Assembly: GCA_902826155.1 (NCBI GenBank)
Contig: CADEDU010000019.1
Location: forward strand, 87,700-98,951
Direction: 5' to 3'
DNA from: an uncultured beta proteobacterium
GTDB taxonomy: Bacteria > Pseudomonadota > Gammaproteobacteria > Burkholderiales > SG8-39
DNA length: 11,252 nt
A program made the position numbers and the translations under genes. The stretch's first letter is position 1. Each line of letters begins with the position of its first letter. Below, piece by piece: positions 5,765 through 11,252 of this stretch. Below the pieces are notes generated by a model. It ran no database searches. It worked only from the letters and a program-made list of their open reading frames with translations, and was not told where the DNA came from.

Positions 5765-6115
5765 ATGAACGCTGTGACCGAAATGCCGACGCCCTTCGTA
5801 TTCACCGATGCGGCGGCATCCAAAGTGCGTGATTTGATCGTCGAAGAAGGGAACGACCAGCTCAAGCTGCGTGTGTTCGTGACCGGCGGCGGCTGCTCGG
5901 GCTTCCAGTACGGGTTCACGTTCGACGAGGACGTCAGCGAAGAAGACACAGTGCTCGAGAAAGGCGGCGTCACGCTGCTGGTTGACTCGATGAGCTATCA
6001 ATACCTCGTTGGCGCCGAGATCGACTACACCGAGGGTGTGGAGGGTGCGCAGTTCGTGATCAAAAACCCGAACGCGACGAGCACCTGCGGCTGCGGTTCC
6101 TCGTTCTCGGTTTGA
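5765..6115 (+). CDS. erpA: A-type iron-sulfur cluster insertion protein ErpA
   Basis: ErpA is an A-type carrier that passes Fe-S clusters to apo-proteins, including enzymes needed for isoprenoid synthesis and respiration. The 116-residue protein has all three cluster-binding cysteines: C44 in [12 protein letters not shown] and C108/C110 in [10 protein letters not shown]. The N-terminal [15 protein letters not shown] and the [15 protein letters not shown] stretch are typical of ErpA rather than IscA. The start has GGAGG 4 bases upstream. It has its own promoter and appears to be transcribed alone, with anmK converging on it. A short inverted repeat (CGCCTC at 6126-6131, GAGGCG at 6140-6145) follows without a T-tract. 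Confidence 0.95.
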   Translation: MNAVTEMPTPFVFTDAAASKVRDLIVEEGNDQLKLRVFVTGGGCSGFQYGFTFDEDVSEEDTVLEKGGVTLLVDSMSYQYLVGAEIDYTEGVEGAQFVIKNPNATSTCGCGSSFSV

Positions 6116-6172
6116 CGACCCGAAGCGCCTCGCTTCAATGAGGCGAGTCTGGGCGGCACTGCGCCTTCGCGA

Positions 6173-7285
6173 TCACGCCGGGTAGATCGCTCCTAGAATC
6201 CGGGGACCGCGGGCACCGGTGACCGATGGCAGGCTCGCAGGCTCGCCTCGCAAGGTGCAGCGCGCCAACCAGGCGAATGCGGCCGCCTCCACCCAGTCCG
6301 GATCCAACCCCAACTCGCTGGTCGTCCCAATCTGAGCGGGACGCAGGCAGCGCCTCAGGCGCTCGAGCAGATCTTCGTTATGCGCGCCTCCGCCGCATAC
6401 GAAGAGCCGACTGGTGTCCGAGTGGTGAAGCGCGATCTGGTCGGCAATCGTTTGCGCCGTCAGTTCCGTCAGCGTTGCCTGTACGTCCGCAGGGTCGTAA
6501 CGTTCGAGCGCGAATCGCTGCAGCCAGGTTGCATTGAAATCGTCGCGGCCCGTCGACTTGGGTGGCAGCTTCGCGAAATAGGGATCGGCGAGCATCTGTG
6601 CGAGCAAGGGCTCAGCGATCGTCCCGGAGCGCGACCAGTCTCCGCGGGCGTCGTATTTCTGTCCGCGATGCCTGCCGATCCAGTAGTCGAGCAGGCAATT
6701 GCCAGGGCCGGTATCCCACCCGGTCACTTCCCCATCTGATCGCAATACGGTCACGTTGGCCATTCCGCCGACGTTCACGACCACGCGATCCTCAGTCGTG
6801 CTGCCGAACCACATCCGGTGGAACGGAGGCACCAGCGGCGCACCTTGACCGCCGGCGGCGACGTCGCGACTGCGAAAGTCCGCGACCACCGTGATCCCGG
6901 TTAGCTCAGCGAGGTGTGCGGCATTGATGAGTTGCACCGTATATCCGGCGCCAGGACGATGCCTTACGGTCTGGCCGTGACAGCCGATCGCCGCTACCGA
7001 TCCGATTTCACGCGGGTCCAGCAACCCGCCAACAGCTCGCGCGCACAACTCCGCCAGTGCGATGCCGAAACGGGCACTGCGCTCGAGTTCGTCGGGTCCG
7101 GGTTGATTGAGCGCCAGCGCCTCGCGCCGCAACGATTCGGGAAAGGGCTCGAAGTGCGTACCCGCCAGCCGCGGCGGATGCTTGGCGAACTCGAGCAACA
7201 CGGCATCGACTCCGTCGGCGCTCGTACCCGACATCAACCCAACGAACCGCTCGCCAGGCAATCGCATGCTGGGCGCATCAGACAT
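6173..7285 (-). CDS. anmK: Anhydro-N-acetylmuramic acid kinase
   Basis: AnmK phosphorylates and hydrolyses the 1,6-anhydro bond of anhMurNAc to give MurNAc-6-phosphate, a cytoplasmic step of cell-wall recycling. The 370-residue protein carries the family's ASKHA-fold motifs in order: GLMSGTSADGVDAVL (16-30), GCHGQTVRH (101-109), RDVAAGGQGAPLVPPFH (140-156), NVGGMANVT (171-179), DTGPGN (191-196, where D191 is the likely catalytic base), TGRDDFN (245-251) and CGGGAHN (297-303). Length is normal. The frame opens at an ATG at 7294, but an AAGGGG on the minus strand just upstream of it sits at a proper distance (10 bases) from the ATG at 7285, so the shorter start is preferred. It lies downstream of the M23 peptidase in the same direction with a 176-base gap, and converges on erpA. 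Confidence 0.95.
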   Translation of the reverse strand: MSDAPSMRLPGERFVGLMSGTSADGVDAVLLEFAKHPPRLAGTHFEPFPESLRREALALNQPGPDELERSARFGIALAELCARAVGGLLDPREIGSVAAIGCHGQTVRHRPGAGYTVQLINAAHLAELTGITVVADFRSRDVAAGGQGAPLVPPFHRMWFGSTTEDRVVVNVGGMANVTVLRSDGEVTGWDTGPGNCLLDYWIGRHRGQKYDARGDWSRSGTIAEPLLAQMLADPYFAKLPPKSTGRDDFNATWLQRFALERYDPADVQATLTELTAQTIADQIALHHSDTSRLFVCGGGAHNEDLLERLRRCLRPAQIGTTSELGLDPDWVEAAAFAWLARCTLRGEPASLPSVTGARGPRILGAIYPA

Positions 7286-7414
7286 ATGGCGCATACCCCT
7301 TCCCCGGCATCAGCCGCCTGGTGCGACGCAGTTCCCTGTTGGCGTACTGAAAAGCCGCGCACGCTTGTGGGTAGCATGCGTACGGCTGAACGGAGCGTTG
7401 AAGCGTGTGCCGCA

Positions 7415-7453
7415 AACTCGCGGGTGGCGGAACTCGCGGGGACCGCCCGAGTT
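7415..7453. repeat. Short direct and inverted repeats between the M23 gene and anmK
   Basis: AACTCGCGGG occurs twice, at 7415-7424 and 7431-7440 (period 16). The second copy also forms an imperfect stem with CCCGAGTT at 7446-7453. The cluster begins 9 bases after the M23 stop codon (minus direction). It could act as a weak terminator or mRNA processing hairpin between the two genes, but there is no T-tract. Confidence 0.4.
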
Positions 7454-7461
7454 TCGCGGGA

Positions 7462-8775
7462 TTACTCGGACGAGGCGAGGACCGTGTTGCGCAGCATGTC
7501 GAGCCGCGCCACGAGGGAGGCAGATGTGTTGCGAAACTGGTTGGCAAGATTCGCCGGAATCGGCGTCGAGGAGGGCAGTGCCACGGACAGCGGGTCGACG
7601 TGGGCGCCGCGAATCTGATACTCGTAGTGCAGGTGGGGGCCAGTTGCCCAACCGGTTTGGCCCACATAACCGATGACTTCGCCTTGGGCGACGCGCGAAC
7701 CCTTCTTGAAGTCGCCCGCGAACTGGCTGAGGTGCGCGTACAGAGTGGTCGTCTCGCCCTTATGCTTGATGATCACGACGTTTCCGTAACCGCCCTGTAC
7801 ACCCGCGAAGTCGACCACGCCATCACCGGTTGATCGAACGGGCGTACCTGTAGGTGCCGCGTAGTCGATTCCCTTGTGCTCCTGCCACTGGTTCGTGCCC
7901 GGCATGAAGCGCATCTCAAAGCCCGATGTGATGCGCGTGAACTCCAACGGCGAACGCAGGAAGGAGTGACGCAGACTGCGGCCATCGGGACGGAAATATC
8001 CGTGCGTGTCACCCGATTCGAACCACACCGCTCGGTAGGCGCGACCGAGGCGGATCACTTCCGCTGCGAGCAGACGTCCTGGGCGAACCACGCGGCCCTG
8101 GTAGTTCAACGTCTCGAACACCACGGTGAACCGATCGCCACGGCGGAAATCGCGATGGAAATCGATTTCGGTGCCGAACACTTCGGCGAGCTGACTGGCG
8201 ATGCTGTCGGGCACCCCGGACGCATCTGCGGTCGCGAAGAACGAACCGCCAATGACACCGGCCCGGGCAACCACGCGCGCTTCCAGCTGCGACGGCTCAT
8301 CGATCACGGCGAATCCATCGTCCGCCCGTTCCAGGCCGAGGATTCGATCTTTCGCGCCCACGAAACGCAGCCCAGCCAGCACGCCAGATTCATCGACCTG
8401 CGCGTCGACCGTTGTTCCCGGCCGCAACTGCGCAAACATCGCGGCCGCGCGCTTGTCTTTGAGGATCGTGGCGACGTCGGCCGAGTTGATGTGCAGGCGC
8501 GCCAACAGCGACGCAGTCGTATCTCCGCGATACGAGCGCGCTTCGTAGAAATAGGTCGACGCCCCTTGATCCCCGATCGATAAGGGCGAGAGCACCACGG
8601 ACTCGGTGACCTGTTGTTGCGCGATCGGTGGTGGCTGGTCGTTGGCAGTGCCGAACGCCGTCACCACGCCGAAGAATGAAACCGCAATCGCCGCCGGCAG
8701 AAAGCGGTGTTTCAGCGCGAAGGTCCCCGTGTGACGCAGTGCCTGGGCTAGAATTAAGGCCTTGTTTTTCAGCAT
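7462..8775 (-). CDS. M23 family metallopeptidase, MepM-like murein endopeptidase
   Basis: A 437-residue LytM-type zinc endopeptidase expected to cut peptidoglycan cross-bridges in the periplasm. Layout: basic N-terminus and one membrane or signal-anchor helix (about 27-44), an OapA/LysM-like segment (about 75-125, [16 protein letters not shown]), a middle domain typical of MepM/YebA (about 170-275), and a C-terminal peptidase domain (about 280-400). The catalytic set is complete: H300 and D304 in [13 protein letters not shown]348 in LYAHLS, and H381-L-H383 in GPHLHYE. In the motif before the first ligand, the usual RxHP reads RFMP, a non-ligand change. The start is the ATG at 8775 with only a weak GAG upstream. 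It is divergent from tyrS and followed by anmK, a partner in murein turnover. I give no symbol because orthology to mepM is not certain. Confidence 0.93.
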   Translation of the reverse strand: MLKNKALILAQALRHTGTFALKHRFLPAAIAVSFFGVVTAFGTANDQPPPIAQQQVTESVVLSPLSIGDQGASTYFYEARSYRGDTTASLLARLHINSADVATILKDKRAAAMFAQLRPGTTVDAQVDESGVLAGLRFVGAKDRILGLERADDGFAVIDEPSQLEARVVARAGVIGGSFFATADASGVPDSIASQLAEVFGTEIDFHRDFRRGDRFTVVFETLNYQGRVVRPGRLLAAEVIRLGRAYRAVWFESGDTHGYFRPDGRSLRHSFLRSPLEFTRITSGFEMRFMPGTNQWQEHKGIDYAAPTGTPVRSTGDGVVDFAGVQGGYGNVVIIKHKGETTTLYAHLSQFAGDFKKGSRVAQGEVIGYVGQTGWATGPHLHYEYQIRGAHVDPLSVALPSSTPIPANLANQFRNTSASLVARLDMLRNTVLASSE

Positions 8776-8798
8776 TTTTTGCTCAAGCAGTCAGCCGC

Positions 8799-8827
8799 AG
8801 TCTCACAAAAAAACCTGGGGCTGTCAA
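8799..8827 (-). promoter_or_regulatory. Candidate promoter of the M23 peptidase gene
   Basis: On the minus strand a perfect TTGACA (8827-8822) is followed by a 17-base spacer and GAGACT (8804-8799, only 3 of 6), with TGT just before it that would make an extended -10. Transcription would start near 8792, about 17 bases before the ATG. A-tracts at 8839-8864 lie just upstream of the -35, where an UP element would be. Confidence 0.45.
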
Positions 8828-8838
8828 ATTCCGACCGC

Positions 8839-8864
8839 TTTTTTGCCTTTTTTTCGCCATTTTT
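8839..8864. repeat. Phased A/T-tracts in the M23-tyrS divergent region
   Basis: Three T-runs on the plus strand, 8839-8844 (6), 8848-8854 (7) and 8860-8864 (5), have centres about 10 bases apart, one helical turn. Such phasing is known to cause intrinsic curvature. They lie upstream of the candidate M23 promoter and just before the tyrS ribosome-binding site. Confidence 0.6.
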
Positions 8865-8883
8865 CTTTAAGCATCCGAGGCTT

Positions 8884-10083
8884 ATGACTTCCCTCGACGA
8901 GGCACTGACTCTCATCAAACGCGGGGCTGAAGAGCTGCTCGTCGAATCCGAACTCATCAGCAAGTTGAAGAGCGGACGCCGGTTGAACATCAAGCTGGGC
9001 ATGGACCCGACGGCTCCGGATCTGCACCTCGGGCACACCGTGGTGATCAACAAACTCAGGCACTTCCAGGATCTGGGGCATCACATCCAGTTTCTCATCG
9101 GTGATTTCACCGGACTCATCGGCGACCCGACCGGACGCAACGCGACGCGCCCGCCGTTGTCGCGCGAGCAGATCCTCGCCAACGCGGCCACCTATCGCGA
9201 GCAGGTGTTCAAGATCCTCGATCCGGACCGCACCGAGATCATGTTCAACTCGACGTGGTCCGATGCGCTGGGTGCGCAGGGCATGATCAAACTGGCCGCG
9301 CGCTTCACCGTCAGCCAGATGCTCGCCCGCGACGACTTCGCCAAGCGCTTTCGCAACGAGCAGCCGATCTCGATCCACGAACTGCTCTACCCGATCATGC
9401 AAGGCTACGACTCGGTCGCGATGAAAGCCGACGTCGAGCTGGGTGGCACCGACCAGAAGTTCAACCTGCTGGTCGGGCGCGAACTGCAGAAGGACTACGG
9501 CCAGGAACCGCAGTGCATCCTGACGACGCCGCTGCTCGAAGGGCTCGATGGCGTGAACAAGATGTCGAAGTCGCTGGGCAACTACGTCGGCATCAACGAA
9601 CCGGCCGAGACGATCTTCGGCAAGTTGATGTCGATCTCCGACGAGTTGATGTGGCGTTACATCGAACTGCTGTCGTTCGAATCACTCGGGACGATCGGCG
9701 GGTGGAAGCGTGAAGTCGATGGCGGCCGCAATCCGCGCGACATCAAGGTGCTGTTCGCCAAGGAAATCGCGGCGCGTTTTCACGATCAGGCGGCGGCCCG
9801 CCGCGCCGAGGACGATTTCGAGCGGCGCTTTAGCCAAGGGGCGATGCCCGACGAGATGCCACAGCTCGAATTGACGAGTGGTGGGCAGCCGATGGGCATT
9901 GCGCATGTGCTCAAGGCCGCCAACCTTACCGCCAGCACCTCGGAGGCGATGCGGCTGATCGAGCAGGGCGGCATCAAGATCGACGGCGAGCGGGTCGAAG
10001 ACCGCGCCATGCAACTGGTAAGCGGCCGCTCGTTCGTGTTGCAGGTCGGCAAGCGCAAATTCGCGCGCGTGACGTTGCGCTGA
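8884..10083 (+). CDS. tyrS: Tyrosyl-tRNA synthetase
   Basis: A class I synthetase that charges tRNA-Tyr with tyrosine. The 399-residue protein has the HIGH-type motif HLGH (48-51), the tyrosine-pocket region [20 protein letters not shown] (167-186), [10 protein letters not shown], and KMSKS (226-230). The C-terminal part (about 338-399, with [20 protein letters not shown]) is an S4 RNA-binding domain. HLGH, the length and the overall pattern fit the TyrZ-like subfamily common in beta- and gammaproteobacteria. The frame opens at 8779, but the 35 extra codons are low-complexity (T-tract encoded) and the ATG at 8884 follows GAGG at 8877-8880. It is divergent from the M23 gene. No clear tyrS promoter was found in the 108-base gap. 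Confidence 0.97.
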   Translation: MTSLDEALTLIKRGAEELLVESELISKLKSGRRLNIKLGMDPTAPDLHLGHTVVINKLRHFQDLGHHIQFLIGDFTGLIGDPTGRNATRPPLSREQILANAATYREQVFKILDPDRTEIMFNSTWSDALGAQGMIKLAARFTVSQMLARDDFAKRFRNEQPISIHELLYPIMQGYDSVAMKADVELGGTDQKFNLLVGRELQKDYGQEPQCILTTPLLEGLDGVNKMSKSLGNYVGINEPAETIFGKLMSISDELMWRYIELLSFESLGTIGGWKREVDGGRNPRDIKVLFAKEIAARFHDQAAARRAEDDFERRFSQGAMPDEMPQLELTSGGQPMGIAHVLKAANLTASTSEAMRLIEQGGIKIDGERVEDRAMQLVSGRSFVLQVGKRKFARVTLR

Positions 10084-10135
10084 TCGTCTTTGCGCTCGGG
10101 ATCGCTGCATCCCGCACGGTTACTGACGATGTGAT

Positions 10136-10166
10136 CCGCGCTGTCAATTCGCGTCAATCAGCGCGG
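10136..10166. repeat. Inverted repeat with an internal GTCAAT duplication, after tyrS
   Basis: CCGCGCTG (10136-10143) pairs with CAGCGCGG (10159-10166) over 8 bp. The 15-base loop region contains GTCAAT-TCGC-GTCAAT (10142-10157), a tandem hexamer. No T-tract follows, so it is not a standard terminator. It could be a protein-binding site for the next gene or a tyrS 3' hairpin. Confidence 0.5.
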
Positions 10167-10221
10167 CGGTGACCGGGCTGTGAACAAGTGCACGTTATGC
10201 TGGATTCATTCGAGCAAATGC

Positions 10222-10253
10222 CGCACTGGTTCTCGCCCGCACTGGTTTCCGCC
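10222..10253. repeat. 16-base imperfect tandem repeat before the membrane protein gene
   Basis: Two adjacent copies of a 16-base unit, CGCACTGGTTCTCGCC (10222-10237) and CGCACTGGTTTCCGCC (10238-10253), match at 14 of 16 positions. The repeat ends directly before the ATG at 10255. Sixteen is not a multiple of three, which favours this stretch being leader rather than coding. Confidence 0.75.
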
Positions 10254-10254
10254 A

Positions 10255-10833
10255 ATGGACCGATTCGACGCCCCTCTTGCCATGGTGTTCGCGTGCACCG
10301 CATGCGCGGAGCAGAGCTGGTCCGCCGCGCTCCTGGAGTTTCTGGCGATGCCGCATGCGTGGATCGCGGTGATCGGTCCGATGTGCGTGTCGTTGGTGTT
10401 GTGGTTCAGGGCGTACCGCACGCTCGATCAGTACATCGAACTGCGCCTGGTGTGGTGGCTGTCGTTGCCGCTCATGTACGCCACGGCGCATTGGCGTGAG
10501 ACCGAGCATGCCGTGTCGCTCCACATCCTGGCGTGGTTCTCGATGGCATGCGTGTACTTCGCGTGGCGCCGCAAACCCGTTACGCCCGCGCTGGCCTATT
10601 CGTTCACGTTCTTTTCGTTGTTCTGGGTCGATCTGGCGCACGCGCTGGCCCATGCGCTGCGGTCCAACACACCCGTCAGCGCCTTCTACCAAGGTGTGGG
10701 GGGCGCGGGCTGGTACGACGGCCTGTTCCTGTTCCCGCCGATCGCGGCCGGGGCGATCGCGTACGCGCAGTGGCGCCACGCCAATCCGGATTTCTACGTC
10801 GCTCTGTGGCGACGCGTTTCGATCGCGCGTTAG
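10255..10833 (+). CDS. Unrecognised multi-spanning inner-membrane protein
   Basis: A 192-residue protein from the ATG at 10255 (the frame is open from a GTG at 10180, and an ATG at 10282 is also possible; no good ribosome-binding site marks any of them). About five hydrophobic segments are visible: 35-51, 66-80, 88-104, 112-136 and 155-171. Charged or polar residues lie inside or beside them: TAHWRETEHAVSLH (77-90), WVDLAHALAHAL (124-135) and GVGGAGWYDG (147-156). I recognise no named family, and the His/Glu/Asp set might bind metal or cofactor (speculation). The orientation is the same as tyrS with a 171-base gap. The gene ends 5 bases from the convergent end of the ABC permease gene. Sustained membrane-protein composition and typical GC-rich codon use support that it is real. 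Confidence 0.72.
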   Translation: MDRFDAPLAMVFACTACAEQSWSAALLEFLAMPHAWIAVIGPMCVSLVLWFRAYRTLDQYIELRLVWWLSLPLMYATAHWRETEHAVSLHILAWFSMACVYFAWRRKPVTPALAYSFTFFSLFWVDLAHALAHALRSNTPVSAFYQGVGGAGWYDGLFLFPPIAAGAIAYAQWRHANPDFYVALWRRVSIAR

Positions 10834-10838
10834 AGCTG

Positions 10839-11252
10839 CTAAGTCGGCGCTTCCATGCCGCGCGTGGCCCAGCCGGTCATGCGTTTTTCCAGCGCCGCGA
10901 AGAAGTAGTACATCACCACGGCCATCACGCTGATCACCAGCAGCCCGGCGAACACCAGGCCCATGCGCATCGACGATCCGGCCGACATCATCAGATAACC
11001 AATACCGTCGTTCGATGCGGAAATCTCGGACACGACCGTTCCGACGAACGCCAGCGTGATCGCCACCTTGAGCGAGGCGAAGAAATACGGCAACGAGCGC
11101 GGCAAGCCGACCTTGATGAGCACATCCAGGCGCGTGGCCCCGAGCGAACGCAACACGTCCTCGAGTTCGGGCTCGAGGGTCGCCAGACCGGTCGCGACGT
11201 TCACCACGATCGGGAAGAAGCAGATCAGGAACGCGGTGATGATCGCCGGCAC
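10839..11252 (-). CDS. ABC transporter permease, nitrate/sulfonate/taurine type (C-terminal part)
   Basis: The inner-membrane subunit of a binding-protein-dependent importer (BPD_transp_1; SsuC/TauC-like family). Only the last 137 residues are in the window, and the frame is open at its edge, so the 5' end lies beyond 11252. The EAA loop that docks to the ATPase is visible as EDVLRSLGATRLDVLIKVGL followed by PRSLPYFFASLKVAI. It is flanked by hydrophobic segments: AIITAFLICFFPIVVNVATG before it, and LAFVGTVVSEI and VFAGLLVISVMAVVMYYFFA after it. The tail ALEKRMTGWATRG is typical of the family. The substrate could be nitrate, an alkanesulfonate, taurine, a thiamine precursor or another compound; the sequence here does not decide. 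Confidence 0.9.
   Translation of the reverse strand: MPAIITAFLICFFPIVVNVATGLATLEPELEDVLRSLGATRLDVLIKVGLPRSLPYFFASLKVAITLAFVGTVVSEISASNDGIGYLMMSAGSSMRMGLVFAGLLVISVMAVVMYYFFAALEKRMTGWATRGMEAPT

Noticed and set aside
6126..6145. Terminator between erpA and anmK
   Set aside because: Only a 6-bp inverted repeat with an 8-base loop and no T-tract on either strand.
6914..7618. Plus-strand ORF of 234 codons across anmK and the gap to the M23 gene
   Set aside because: Antisense to anmK; no recognisable motif, and no ribosome-binding site.
7876..8583. Plus-strand ORF of 235 codons inside the M23 gene
   Set aside because: Antisense to a well-supported peptidase; the composition is Arg/Ala-rich as expected for a shadow frame.
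1..11252. CRISPR array, insertion sequence, prophage or defence island
   Set aside because: No regularly spaced repeats, transposase, integrase or terminal inverted repeats were seen; nearly all genes are core functions.

Overview
The window looks like a chromosomal segment of a betaproteobacterium, most likely in or near Burkholderiales. The DNA is GC-rich. It begins in a trimeric porin of the Gram-negative porin superfamily and carries the order coq7, an OsmC-like gene, rplM-rpsI, DUF6776, bactofilin, erpA, anmK, M23 peptidase, tyrS, an arrangement I associate with that group. Ubiquinone synthesis (coq7) and an A-type Fe-S carrier (erpA) fit an aerobic, respiring Gram-negative cell. No mobile element, CRISPR array, rRNA or tRNA was found.

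Layout. 1-520: 3' end of a porin and its strong terminator. 637-1938: a putative 2OG-Fe(II) oxygenase and coq7, overlapping by ATGA. 2011-2460 (-): OsmC-like thiol-dependent protein. 2461-3110: a 650-base divergent region holding an OxyR-like half site, a small terminator-bounded unit (50-codon ORF or sRNA), a good promoter and a structured leader for rplM. 3111-3968: rplM-rpsI, then a terminator. 4061-5539: a new promoter, a leader of about 220 bases, a DUF6776 membrane coiled-coil protein and a bactofilin. 5714-6115: erpA with its own near-consensus promoter. 6173-8775 (-): M23 peptidase followed by anmK, which convergently faces erpA. 8776-8883: divergent AT-rich region with phased A-tracts. 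8884-10083: tyrS. 10255-10833: unrecognised multi-spanning membrane protein. 10839-11252 (-): 3' end of an ABC transporter permease that runs off the window.

How the genes fit together. Several products serve basic cell functions: translation (L13, S9, TyrRS), envelope and peptidoglycan turnover (bactofilin, M23 endopeptidase, and AnmK, which recycles anhydro-MurNAc), and respiration or redox (Coq7, ErpA, OsmC). M23 and AnmK sit in the same orientation and both belong to murein turnover. Most of the window is core genome. The points that stand out are the oxygenase coupled to coq7, the small unit at 2506-2751, the switch-like rplM leader, a palindromic promoter spacer upstream of DUF6776, and the orphan membrane protein after tyrS. 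I do not see strong evidence for a wholly new multi-gene system.
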